Shown: positions 43,905 to 52,128, numbered from the stretch's first letter. The stretch: DNA of 64,000 bases from an uncultured Acidobacteriota bacterium (GCA_902826685.1 CADEFT010000001.1:101777-165776); one strand, 5' to 3'. Notes: a model not told the origin generated them from the letters alone. Numbers and translations are program-made.

Positions 43905-44285
43905 TCAGACAGCGATAACGGCGACTTCGCGTCCCGAAGCTCGCACGAGTTGTTGAATGTCGTCTTGATCGCCGGTAAGAATTACAGCGCTGTTGCGTAG
44001 AGCCACGATTGCAACTGCCGCGTCCACGACATCGGTCGTTCTGGTCGCGGCCAGCAAACGTCCTGCCTCGTGCGCCTGAGTCTCGTCGAGAGGCACGACG
44101 AAGCATCCAGCCAAGAAGCGGCGGAGTTGGGCCTGTTGTGGGGACCGGCTGACCTGCGCGACAACCGGCGCCGGAACCATCGGAACAACACCCATCTCCA
44201 ACCGGACCTTGTGTTCAGCCCACGACCGCCGTTCATTTCTATCCGCGGCCACCAGGACTGCGGCGTCGTATACAAAGCCATTCAT
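43905..44285 (-). CDS. PIN-domain toxin (VapC-like)
   Basis: A 126-residue PIN protein: FVYDAAVLVAADRN with the first Asp, VPAPVVAQVSRSPQQAQL, then TTDVVDAAVAIVALR and VILTGDQDDIQQLV with the acidic residues. Expected to be an RNase. It overlaps its antitoxin gene by 4 nt (44282-44285). It belongs to a different PIN subgroup from the FitB-like toxin at 39145. Confidence 0.8.
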   Translation of the reverse strand: MNGFVYDAAVLVAADRNERRSWAEHKVRLEMGVVPMVPAPVVAQVSRSPQQAQLRRFLAGCFVVPLDETQAHEAGRLLAATRTTDVVDAAVAIVALRNSAVILTGDQDDIQQLVRASGREVAVIAV

Positions 44286-44554
44286 GCGGAACGTTGGCCC
44301 CTTGACGACAGGCGGAGTTGCCCACGCACGCTGCGCCTGGCTTCATCCATCTCCTCTCCCGTGAATCGTCCGTGCTGTTTCTCCCACAGGGCAATCGCGG
44401 CCAACCCGGCGCGCCGCCGCAGCGCTTCACGCGCCGCAATAGTCATCCAGGCTGAGACACTTAGCCCGTCGCGGGCAGCGGCCGCTAGAATACTGCGGTG
44501 AACCTCCGGGTCCACCGTGATCGCGAGCTTGGGGGATGGGTTTCCACGCGGCAT
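44282..44554 (-). CDS. Ribbon-helix-helix antitoxin (CopG/Arc-like)
   Basis: A 90-residue protein starting MPRGNPSPKLAITVDPEVH. The beta-ribbon (KLAITVD) and helices (HRSILAAAARDGLSVSAWMTIAAREAL) are RHH-like; the C-terminal half (LWEKQHGRFTGEEMDEAR) binds the toxin. It precedes the PIN toxin with an ATGA overlap. A perfect 8-bp palindromic site lies 6 nt before its start. Confidence 0.8.
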   Translation of the reverse strand: MPRGNPSPKLAITVDPEVHRSILAAAARDGLSVSAWMTIAAREALRRRAGLAAIALWEKQHGRFTGEEMDEARRSVRGQLRLSSRGQRSA

Positions 44555-44560
44555 CGAAAC

Positions 44561-44580
44561 TATCCTACTACAGTAGGATA
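44561..44580. promoter_or_regulatory. Palindromic operator before the RHH antitoxin gene
   Basis: TATCCTAC (44561-44568) and GTAGGATA (44573-44580) are perfect inverted arms with a 4-nt spacer, ending 6 nt from the antitoxin start (44554, minus strand). The AT content stands out from the surroundings. It is the expected place for autoregulation by the RHH antitoxin. Confidence 0.6.
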
Positions 44581-44777
44581 CCGCAGCGGCTGCCTTCAGT
44601 CCCGTCCCAACTTGTGTGCCATGCTTTCGATGGCCGTTGCGGTCGAGGAACGTCTTGTTACGATCTATTCCCGTTGTGCTCTGCGTGTACGGTGGTCGTT
44701 GATGGTCACGAGGGGCGCTCTTTGATCGTCGCCCGTGTCGATGCTAGCGCCTACCTCACCCATGCGATCATGGGCGC

Positions 44778-45272
44778 ATGTCCAAACTGACCCGGCGCGA
44801 CCTGGCCCTGCAGTCGTTGGCTCTGGCCTATCAACCCGCTCCGTTTGAATACCTCGATCCGGCCGCCGCGCGGGAAATCGAAGCTTTGGCCGCGCAGATC
44901 ATTCCATCCGACGGCACGCCGGGCACGCGCGAAGCCGGGGTCATCCATTTCATCGACAAGGCGCTCGCCTCGTGGGATTCGGGCAAGCGCGACCTCTACC
45001 GCACGGGGCTTGAAGCCGTACAACAAAAACGCCGGGAAATGTTTCCGCAGTCGGCGAGCGTGGCGGCTCTGGAAGACAGCCAGGCCAAACAGTTGATCGC
45101 CGCCATCGAGAAAACCGGGTTCTTCGAAGCCCTGCGCACCCACACCGTGCTCGGCTACTTTGGAATCCACGGCGGCGCCGGTTGGGCTCACCTGGGCGTC
45201 GAGAATCGCATGATCTTTCAGCCCCCTTTCGGCTATTACGACGCGGAAGCGGCCAAAGAGGACGGCCGGTGA
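44778..45272 (+). CDS. Gluconate 2-dehydrogenase subunit 3-like protein
   Basis: A 164-residue protein with a twin-arginine-type N-terminus (MSKLTRRDLALQSLALAYQ), then AREIEALAAQIIPSDGTPGTREAGVIHFID, TGFFEALRTHTVLGYFGIHGGAGW and QPPFGYYD, all typical of the small subunit of membrane gluconate dehydrogenase-like complexes. It is thought to assist export of, or stabilise, the FAD-containing GMC subunit encoded next. The genes overlap by 4 nt (GTGA). A partial duplicate of its 5' end lies at 43646-43761. Confidence 0.88.
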   Translation: MSKLTRRDLALQSLALAYQPAPFEYLDPAAAREIEALAAQIIPSDGTPGTREAGVIHFIDKALASWDSGKRDLYRTGLEAVQQKRREMFPQSASVAALEDSQAKQLIAAIEKTGFFEALRTHTVLGYFGIHGGAGWAHLGVENRMIFQPPFGYYDAEAAKEDGR

Positions 45273-46912
45273 CCCGCCCTTCCGAAGCGGTCGATTTTCT
45301 CATCGTGGGCGCGGGTGCCGCGGGCGGTGTGGTCGCCAAGGAGCTTTCCACCGCCGGCTTCCGCACCGTCGTGCTCGAACAAGGCCCGTATCTTCATGAG
45401 AAAGACTTCGGCCACGATGAAATCCACTATGCCTATCGGCAGGGACTGACCAACGACACGCGCACGCAGCCGGTGATGTATCGCCCGAACGCGAGCGAGC
45501 CCTCGCGGCCCTGGAAGGCGGTCGGCTACGGCCGCCAGGTGGGCGGCGGATCCGTTCACTTCGCCGCCAACTACTGGCGCTTCCATGAATCCGATTTCAA
45601 GGAACGCAGCCTGTTCGGCGCAGTGCCGGGCTCGGCCTTCGACGATTGGCCGATCTCCTATTCCGATCTCGAACCCTACTACGCCAAGGCGGAGCGCGAG
45701 TTGGGCATCTCCGGCCTGGCGGGCGCCAATCCTTTCGAAGGGCCGCGCTCGGGGCCCTATCCGCTGCCGCCCATGCCGGTGAAATCCTCGGGCGTGCTTT
45801 TCGATCGTGGCGCGAAGAAGCTCGGGCTCCATTCGTTCCCCGCTCCCGTGGCGATTCTTTCCCAGCCTTACAACGGCCGCTCCGGCTGCACTCATTGCAG
45901 CTTCTGCTCATGGTTCGGCTGCGAGATGCGCGCCAAGTCGAGCACGCTCGCCACCGTGATTCCCGTTGCCGAAAAGACCGGCCGGTGCGAAGTCCGCTCC
46001 GGGTGCTATGCACGCAAGATCCAGGTGGATTCGAGGGGCCGCGTCACCGGCGTCGTCTACTTCGATGCGCGCAAACGGGAAGTATTCCAGCGCGCCAAAG
46101 CCGTGGTGGTTTGCGCCAACGGCGTGGAATCGCCCCGGCTGCTGCTGATGTCCAAGTCCAACGCCTTCCCGCACGGGCTCGCCAACTCAAGCGGCATGGT
46201 GGGCAAGTGCCTGATGTGGGACAACTCGCTTGGCGTGCAGGGCCTGTTCGAACATCCCCTGAACGACTACAAGAGCATCAAGTCCACCCGCGTCATCCAC
46301 GATTACTACCGCGCCGACCCGAAGCGCGGTTTCTACGGCGGCGGCGGTATCGACGCGCGGTTCGGGTCTTATCCCGCGGGTTTCGCGCTGAATGGATTGC
46401 CGCGCGATGCGCCGCGCTGGGGCTCGGAGTACAAGAAGCTGCTGGCCGAATTCTTCAACCGCACCATGATGGCGGCGGGCCACTGCACTTCGCTGCCGGT
46501 GGAGTCCAACAACGTTACGCTCGATCCGAAGGTGAGAGACGCCTGGGGATTGCCCGCCGTGCGCATCACGTTCACTTACCATCCGGACGACATCAAGACC
46601 ACTCGGTGGCTCTTCGACCGGCAGGTGGAGCTGCTCGAAGCCGCGGGCGCCAAACGCATCTGGGGATCGCCCGAAGGCGGCCTCGGTACATCGTTCCATC
46701 TGATGGGCACCTGCCGGATGGGAAACGAACCCAAGCGGTCGGTAGTGAACGCCGTGAGCCGCGCGCACGACGTGCCCAATCTGTTCATCGTGGATGGCAG
46801 CAACTTCGTCACCTCCGCGCGGCAGCAGCCCACGGCCACCATTCAGGCGCTGGCCTATCGCGCAAGCGACCACATGATTCAAGCCGCCAGGCGCGGCGAG
46901 CTTTCGCGATAG
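45269..46912 (+). CDS. GMC family oxidoreductase (FAD-dependent)
   Basis: A 547-residue flavoprotein from GTG 45269; the frame is open upstream but the overlap with subunit 3 fixes the start. FAD-binding GAGAAGGVVAKELSTAGF is near the N-terminus; GGGSVHFAANYWRF, a Cys-rich GCTHCSFCSWFGC loop and a C-terminal VDGSNFVTSARQQPTATIQALAYR follow, with the active-site His in TSFHLMGTCRMG. It resembles the large subunit of gluconate/sorbitol dehydrogenases and should oxidise a sugar or sugar acid in the periplasm, passing electrons to a cytochrome not found here. Confidence 0.88.
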   Translation: MTRPSEAVDFLIVGAGAAGGVVAKELSTAGFRTVVLEQGPYLHEKDFGHDEIHYAYRQGLTNDTRTQPVMYRPNASEPSRPWKAVGYGRQVGGGSVHFAANYWRFHESDFKERSLFGAVPGSAFDDWPISYSDLEPYYAKAERELGISGLAGANPFEGPRSGPYPLPPMPVKSSGVLFDRGAKKLGLHSFPAPVAILSQPYNGRSGCTHCSFCSWFGCEMRAKSSTLATVIPVAEKTGRCEVRSGCYARKIQVDSRGRVTGVVYFDARKREVFQRAKAVVVCANGVESPRLLLMSKSNAFPHGLANSSGMVGKCLMWDNSLGVQGLFEHPLNDYKSIKSTRVIHDYYRADPKRGFYGGGGIDARFGSYPAGFALNGLPRDAPRWGSEYKKLLAEFFNRTMMAAGHCTSLPVESNNVTLDPKVRDAWGLPAVRITFTYHPDDIKTTRWLFDRQVELLEAAGAKRIWGSPEGGLGTSFHLMGTCRMGNEPKRSVVNAVSRAHDVPNLFIVDGSNFVTSARQQPTATIQALAYRASDHMIQAARRGELSR

Positions 46913-47608
46913 CTACTTCAGCCGGTCGATCGCCGCGCGCAAATCGGCCGGGCGAAACCCGTAAGGCCCGGGAGCGCTCTTATGCACGATCCTGCCGTCC
47001 CGGCCGATCAGGTATAGGCGGTCCGGCCAGCCGGTGTAGGCGCGCTCGGTGGCATTGTCGAACGTATCCACCACGGCAGGAATCTCGATGTTCAATTTGC
47101 GGACGCAGGTGTCGGCCAGCGCGTTCCGCTCGTCCTGGTTGCGCGGGCTGGCGTAGACGACATCCTGTTTCTCATTCACCGCCATCTGCCACACGTCGGA
47201 AGGATGCGCCTCCAGAATATAAACGATGTGAAAGGCCACCTGATCTTTCTTGTCGTGATACAACCGGTTGAGCTCGGGAACCTCCCGGCGAAAGGGCGGT
47301 CAAGTGTAGCTGCCGAAGATGAGCGCCACCGGCCGCACCCCGCGGTATTGCGAGAGCCGCACGCGGGATTGGCGGTCCAGCGTTTCGAGATCGAAATCGG
47401 GAGCCATGCCGCCGGGCTGCAACGCGCCCGCGCGGGCCGACCGCCACATCGCGGGAAACGGCAGCAGAACGAAGGGCACCGGCGGTGGCAGCTTCGAAAC
47501 CATCCGCGCGAACGTTTCCGGCGGCTGCTTCATCTGCCAATAGAAGGCGCCCACCGCGGTTGCGTAAAGCAAGACAAGCGCACCCAGTACGATGGCGGCA
47601 CGGCGCAT
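46913..47608 (-). CDS. Selenocysteine-containing iodothyronine-deiodinase-like protein (UGA recoded)
   Basis: A single 231-residue frame with an internal TGA at 47302-47300. Residues 1-102 give a membrane anchor (MRRAAIVLGALVLLYATAVGAFYW), a PPPVPFVLLPFP linker, GGMAPDFDLETL and then VALIFGSYT-U-PPFRREVPEL, matching the deiodinase active site (FGSCT-U-PPF). After the TGA come VYILEAHPSDVW (deiodinase YIEEAHxSDGW) and VVDTFDNATERAYTGWPDRLYLIGRDG, with a terminal helix. A GGU-loop hairpin 12 nt after the UGA suits a bacterial SECIS. The protein should be a periplasmic-facing thioredoxin-fold reductase or deiodinase-type enzyme; iodinated substrate is not implied. It is the last gene of the carbamoyltransferase operon, 9 nt after the SGNH gene, and its stop abuts that of the GMC gene. 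Confidence 0.88.
47275..47287 (-). promoter_or_regulatory. Candidate bacterial SECIS hairpin
   Basis: On the minus strand CGGGA-GGT-TCCCG forms a 5-bp stem with a 3-nt GGU loop, beginning 13 nt after the UGA codon. In E. coli fdhF the SelB-binding hairpin also has a GGU in the apical loop at about the same distance from the UGA. The hairpin lies in the coding sequence, as in all bacteria. Confidence 0.7.
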
Positions 47609-47617
47609 TCCGCTAGT

Positions 47618-48769
47618 CTACTTCACCACCGCCTGCAGCTTGGGCGAAAGCTCGCGTGCCAGGATGTCCGACACGGCATCGGCGCCCTTGTTGGTGAAGT
47701 GGATGAAATCGTAGTAGTAGTCGAAGCTTTTCGGCAGTTCGCGCGCCAGGTCGATCAAGGTCACGCCCTGTTTTTGGCCCGCTTGGCGCACCACGTCGTT
47801 GTACCACTCAAGCACGGTCCAGGCCGTGCGCGCGTCCTGCCCCGCGTCGTTGGCGATGATGTTGTCGAGTTGAACGCCGGTCACCGGCTCTTTGCCGCTA
47901 CCGAACAGCGCGGGCTGCGTCACCAGGATGGGAACGATCCCGTTTGACTGGCACAGCTCAACCAGCCGTTCCACACGCTGTTTGTATCCTTCGAGCGCCG
48001 CCGTATGGCGGGTCTTGAGGGCCGCCGTTTCCTCGGGCGAAGGGAGCTTGGCGGCGGTCGGCCGGTCGCCGAGATCGAGCGAGCGATGGGTCAGGCCCAG
48101 CTTTTGCGCCCGCCGCGCCCGCTGGATATTGAGCGCCGCGCTGGCGGTCGCCGAGTTCTGCGTCACGAAGTTGAATGCGCGCCGCAGCAGCGGGCAACCC
48201 GCGCAATCGCCGAACGTCTGGCTGTCGCGATGGTTGATCGCTTCGGCGCCCACATCGTTGATGCCCACCAGGAACAGCACCGCCTTCGGCTTCAACGGAA
48301 TCAGAATCTGTTCCATCAGATGGGCGTGCCCGAACGTGGAGTGGCCGTCGAGGCCCGCATTGTTCAGCCACAGATCCGGCATGGTCCCGGCCAGCTTCTT
48401 GGACAGAAGATCGGGCCACGTCTTGCCGTCGGAGATGTAATAGCACTCGGTGGTGCTGCCGCCAACGGTGAACAGGCTCAGGCGCTTTTCATAATCGGTG
48501 GGCATCTCCGGACCGCGAAAGCCGATGGAGTTCCGGCTCACCCGGATCTCGGGGTCCATGCGCGGAATGCCCGTATTGTGAAACGTGGTCTTGATGTTGG
48601 TGTTGAGCCGCAGCGTGTTGCCGCGCACCCGCGACGGCAGCGGATCGAAGACGCGCAATACGGCTTCGACCATGCCGAGACAGAACATCAGACTGACGGC
48701 AAGCAGAGTCAGATTGAGCGCAAGGGAGCGCATACGGCCGCGCGCCGGCGGCGCCGCTGTTGTTTCCAT
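47618..48769 (-). CDS. Membrane-anchored SGNH/GDSL hydrolase
   Basis: A 383-residue protein with a basic N-terminus and one membrane segment (LALNLTLLAVSLMFCLGMVEAVL). SGNH blocks: FTVGGSTTECYYISD with the nucleophile Ser, LNNAGLDGHSTFGH, LFLVGINDVG and DFIHFTNKG with the catalytic Asp-His. Its catalytic domain is on the far side of the membrane. SGNH proteins often add or remove acyl groups on polysaccharides. It lies between the carbamoyltransferase (15 nt) and the selenoprotein (9 nt), so it is probably part of the same modification pathway. Confidence 0.85.
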   Translation of the reverse strand: METTAAPPARGRMRSLALNLTLLAVSLMFCLGMVEAVLRVFDPLPSRVRGNTLRLNTNIKTTFHNTGIPRMDPEIRVSRNSIGFRGPEMPTDYEKRLSLFTVGGSTTECYYISDGKTWPDLLSKKLAGTMPDLWLNNAGLDGHSTFGHAHLMEQILIPLKPKAVLFLVGINDVGAEAINHRDSQTFGDCAGCPLLRRAFNFVTQNSATASAALNIQRARRAQKLGLTHRSLDLGDRPTAAKLPSPEETAALKTRHTAALEGYKQRVERLVELCQSNGIVPILVTQPALFGSGKEPVTGVQLDNIIANDAGQDARTAWTVLEWYNDVVRQAGQKQGVTLIDLARELPKSFDYYYDFIHFTNKGADAVSDILARELSPKLQAVVK

Positions 48770-48784
48770 GGGATTGCCTTTGCT

Positions 48785-50623
48785 TTAGTCGAGTTCGAAC
48801 GCGTCTTTGTAGTTCATGCGCAGCGCCGGGTCCTGGTCTTCCTTCTTGAGAAGGCAGTTGCCCACCACCAGCACTTCGATATCGGTGCCCATGAAGCAGC
48901 GGAACGCATCTTCCGGGGATCCGACGATCGGTTCGCCGCGAACGTTGAAGCTCGTGTTCACCAGCACCGGGCATCCGGTGCGCTGCTTGAATTTCTGAAG
49001 CAGCGCATGGTAACGCGGGTTGGTGTCCGGATGCACGGTTTGGACGCGCGCCGAATAATCGACATGCGTCACGGCGGGTATATCGGACCGCGGCACGTTC
49101 AGCTTCTGGATGCCGAATAGCTTCTGCTCTTCGGCCGTCATCTCGCGCCGGCGGTTCTTCACCACATCGGCCACCAGCAGCATGTACGGGCTGTCGGAAT
49201 CGAGTTCGAACCATTCGGCGCAATCCTCGCGCAGCACCGAAGGAGCGAACGGACGGAACGATTCGCGGTATTTGACTTTGAGATTGAGCGTCGACTGCAT
49301 GCGCGGCGAGCGCGGATCTCCCAGAATCGACCGGCCGCCTAGGGCGCGCGGGCCGAACTCCATGCGGCCCTGGAACCAGCCGAGCGCTTTTTCCGAAGCC
49401 AGCGCTTCGGCGCAGGCGTCGATGAGCGCATCGCCTTCGAGCACGGTGAACTTGGCTCCCGCCGCCGTCAGACGTTTCTCGATGTCGCTCTGCTCAAACT
49501 GCGGACCGAGGTAGGAGCCCTTCATCGTGTCCTTGCCCTTGGGCGATTTCCGCTCTTTGCCCAGGAAGGAATGGTAAGCGGCAAGCGCCGCGCCCAGCGC
49601 ACCACCCGCGTCGCCGGCGGCCGGCTGAATCCAGACATCCTCAAAATGGCCGTCGCGCAGGATCTTTCCGTTCGCCACGCAGTTGAGCGCCACGCCGCCC
49701 GCCAGGCACAGATTCTTCATGCCCGTTTCGGCGGCCAGCGACCGGGTAAGCCGCAGCATCACATCTTCAAGCACCACCTGCACCGACGCCGCCAGATCCA
49801 TTTCGCGCTGCGTCAACAGCACTTCGGATTTACGCGGCGGCGCGCCGAACAGCTTGTCGAACTTTTCGTTCGTCATCGTCAGGCCGGTGCAGTAATCGAA
49901 ATAGTCCAGGTTCAGCTTGAACGAGCCATCCGGCTTGACATCGATGAGGTTGTCGAAAATCAGCTTGGCGAAACGCGGCTCGCCGTAGGGTGCGAGGCCC
50001 ATCACTTTGTACTCGCCGGAATTGACCTTGAATCCGGTGTAGTAAGTGAAGGCGGAATACAACAGTCCAAGCGAATGCGGAAAGTGAATCTCTTTGGTGA
50101 TTTCGAGCTTGTGGCCGCGTCCGATGGCGAGCGACGTGGTCGCCCATTCGCCCACGCCGTCCATGGTCAGCACCGCCGCTTCGTCGTAAGGCGAAGGATA
50201 GTAGGCGCTGGCGGCATGGCTCAAATGATGCTCGGTGAACAACAGCCGGTTGTTGTAGTCGTAATGGCCGTTGCCGAGCGCCTTCATTTCCTTGCGCAGC
50301 AGGTCTTTCTGGAAGAGCTTCTCGCGCAGCCACAGCGGCACGGCCATTTTGAACGAGCCAAACCCGCGCGGCGCGAAGGCGAGATAGGTTTCCAGCAGCC
50401 GCTCGAATTTCAGAAACGGCTTGTCGTAGAAGACGACGTAATCGAGCCCGTGGAAGTCGATGCCCGCCTGGCGCAGGCAGAACTCCACCGCCTGGTGCGG
50501 GAAGCCGGGGTCGTGCTTCTTGCGCGTGAAGCGCTCTTCCTGCGCGGCGGCCACGATTTCGCCGTCAGAGACCAGCGCCGCGGCGCTGTCGTGATAGAAC
50601 GCGGATATCCCTAAGATCTTCAT
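48785..50623 (-). CDS. NodU/SxtI-type O-carbamoyltransferase
   Basis: A 612-residue enzyme, exactly the length of SxtI. The N-terminal YrdC/Kae1-like ASKHA part has MKILGISAFYHDSAAALV, EERFTRKKHDPGFP, TEHHLSHAASAYYPSP (metal-binding His) and TMDGVGEWATTSL. The C-terminal carbamoyl-transfer part has GWFQGRMEFGPRALGGRSILGDPR and LVNTSFNVRGEPIV. It should transfer a carbamoyl group from carbamoyl phosphate through carbamoyl-AMP to a hydroxyl of an unknown substrate. The adjacent SxtJ-like and DUF5989 genes form the conserved trio known beside sxtI. Confidence 0.92.
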   Translation of the reverse strand: MKILGISAFYHDSAAALVSDGEIVAAAQEERFTRKKHDPGFPHQAVEFCLRQAGIDFHGLDYVVFYDKPFLKFERLLETYLAFAPRGFGSFKMAVPLWLREKLFQKDLLRKEMKALGNGHYDYNNRLLFTEHHLSHAASAYYPSPYDEAAVLTMDGVGEWATTSLAIGRGHKLEITKEIHFPHSLGLLYSAFTYYTGFKVNSGEYKVMGLAPYGEPRFAKLIFDNLIDVKPDGSFKLNLDYFDYCTGLTMTNEKFDKLFGAPPRKSEVLLTQREMDLAASVQVVLEDVMLRLTRSLAAETGMKNLCLAGGVALNCVANGKILRDGHFEDVWIQPAAGDAGGALGAALAAYHSFLGKERKSPKGKDTMKGSYLGPQFEQSDIEKRLTAAGAKFTVLEGDALIDACAEALASEKALGWFQGRMEFGPRALGGRSILGDPRSPRMQSTLNLKVKYRESFRPFAPSVLREDCAEWFELDSDSPYMLLVADVVKNRRREMTAEEQKLFGIQKLNVPRSDIPAVTHVDYSARVQTVHPDTNPRYHALLQKFKQRTGCPVLVNTSFNVRGEPIVGSPEDAFRCFMGTDIEVLVVGNCLLKKEDQDPALRMNYKDAFELD

Positions 50624-50642
50624 GCGTAGTACTGCGTGTGCC

Positions 50643-50792
50643 CTAGAAAAGCGTGTAAATGAACGGCGCCAGCGCGCTGGTTTGCGCCAACAGAAGCAGC
50701 GTGCCCAGCAGCAGCATTATCATGATGATCGGAGCCAGCCAGAATTTTTTGCGGACTCTCAGAAAGTCCCACAATTCCAAAATCAACGACAT
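50643..50792 (-). CDS. DUF5989/SxtK-like small membrane peptide (49 aa)
   Basis: A 49-residue peptide from ATG 50792 (MSLILELWDFLRVRKKFWLAP), with a strong GGAGGAGG ribosome site just upstream and a single C-terminal membrane helix (IIMIMLLLGTLLLLAQ). The LWDFLRVRKKFWLAP motif is characteristic of DUF5989, the family of SxtK. It ends 19 nt before the carbamoyltransferase start. It is too short for default gene callers and easily missed. Confidence 0.85.
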   Translation of the reverse strand: MSLILELWDFLRVRKKFWLAPIIMIMLLLGTLLLLAQTSALAPFIYTLF

Positions 50793-50830
50793 ATCGCCTC
50801 CTCCGAACTTCGAAATCCGTCTCTTTTCCG

Positions 50831-51259
50831 CTAGAACTGTTTCGCCATGCTCTCAGGCGCGGGCCCGGGCGGCGTGCGGGAGATCCAATAGGTGGATTCC
50901 CCTTTGTTGCGCTTCAGCCTCAGGAAGTCCTTTCCCAGAGCCCTGGCCAGAATGCCGGCCGGGGTGAAGACCAAAAAGAAAAGAATTCCGATAACGATTG
51001 GATTGACGATGCGGCCCATCAGCAACCCCAAACCCATCCAGGCACGGTTCAGCGGACGGAGCACCTTGGGACGGACGACGGTCAACGTCAGAAACACCGC
51101 CGCCAGCGCCAGCGCCCACATTCGAACGGGTTCGTGATCTTTGAGAGGCCAGAGTCCGATGAGCGCGAAGAACAGTGTAAAAACGGTGCCGAAATTGCGG
51201 TCCGAGGGGCCCGCAAAATGATGCGCCCGATCGAAATCTTCATGTGTTTTCGAGGCCAT
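50831..51259 (-). CDS. SxtJ family membrane protein
   Basis: A 142-residue protein with three hydrophobic segments (FTLFFALIGLWPL, WALALAAVFLTLTVV and VIGILFFLVFTPAGIL) and the SxtJ-type signatures RPLNRAWMGLGLLMGRIVNPIV and GILARALGKDFLRLKR, ending TYWISR. It is the first gene of the carbamoyltransferase operon. SxtJ homologues always sit by NodU/SxtI-type genes but have no proven role; they could hold the transferase at the membrane. Confidence 0.88.
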   Translation of the reverse strand: MASKTHEDFDRAHHFAGPSDRNFGTVFTLFFALIGLWPLKDHEPVRMWALALAAVFLTLTVVRPKVLRPLNRAWMGLGLLMGRIVNPIVIGILFFLVFTPAGILARALGKDFLRLKRNKGESTYWISRTPPGPAPESMAKQF

Positions 51260-51387
51260 ATTCTTCTCTGGTGGACTCAGCTTATCATGGCCCTCTTTTT
51301 TTGAATCCTTACCTTCGGTACATCGTAGTACTGTTTGAGTTCCATACCCAGCCCGCTATCCGCGGCGTGCCATCATTGGGGGAAGTC

Positions 51388-52128
51388 ATGTCACTAGAAG
51401 CCGATTTTCTGGGTGCGTTCGAAGAACATTCGCCCGATGGTATCCGGGAGTGCCTGGCGCGCGGCGCCAGCGCGGTGGATCCGATCAAAGGCAAGCGGCC
51501 TATCGATATCCTGATCGAAATGTACACCCGGTCGCAGCGCTTTGCCGCCTGTTTGCGCGTCATGCGGGACGCCGGCGCCAGCGTGGGCGATGAGCTACTT
51601 GAAGCCGTGCTGCTGGACGACGACTCCGCTTTGCGCCGTTTGCTCCAAGCGGGCGCCGATGTCGGCCGGAAATTCCATGTCCTGTGCGCCTATACCAATT
51701 GCGCCGGCGTCACGGCGCTGCATTTGTGCGCCGAATTCAACTCCCTGCGCTGCGCGAGGGTTCTGATCGAAGCGGGCGCTCAGATCGACGCGAGGGCGGA
51801 CATCGACGGGCACGGGCTCGGCGGTCAGACACCCCTGTTTCACGCCGTCAACGGCAATCACAATCACGGCCGGGCGGTCATGGAATTGCTGGTGGACGCG
51901 GGCGCGGATCTGGATGTCAGGCTGAAGGGGCTGGTTTGGGGCGATACGCTCGAGTGGGAGACGGTGCTGTTCGACGTGACGCCGCTTTCCTACGCCCAAT
52001 GCGGCCTGTACCGCCAGTTCCACCGTCGCGAAACCGATGTCTACAGCAACCTGGAGTATCTGTACCGGAAGCGCCACGGAAGCCCCCTTCCGGCTCGCAA
52101 CATTCCGAACCGGTACCTGGCATCATGA
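51388..52128 (+). CDS. Ankyrin-repeat protein
   Basis: Read from ATG 51388, behind a GGGGAAG ribosome site, the protein is 246 residues. Ankyrin units: AGVTALHLCAEFNSLRCARVLIEAGA, then GGQTPLFHAVNGNHNHGRAVMELLVDAGADLDVR, and DVTPLSYAQCG. A weak first unit (IRECLARGASAVDP) and another (LRRLLQAGADV) precede them. No signal peptide or catalytic domain. Probably a cytoplasmic protein-binding module; partner unknown. Some residues are unusual for ankyrins (Cys-rich first half). Confidence 0.8.
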   Translation: MSLEADFLGAFEEHSPDGIRECLARGASAVDPIKGKRPIDILIEMYTRSQRFAACLRVMRDAGASVGDELLEAVLLDDDSALRRLLQAGADVGRKFHVLCAYTNCAGVTALHLCAEFNSLRCARVLIEAGAQIDARADIDGHGLGGQTPLFHAVNGNHNHGRAVMELLVDAGADLDVRLKGLVWGDTLEWETVLFDVTPLSYAQCGLYRQFHRRETDVYSNLEYLYRKRHGSPLPARNIPNRYLAS

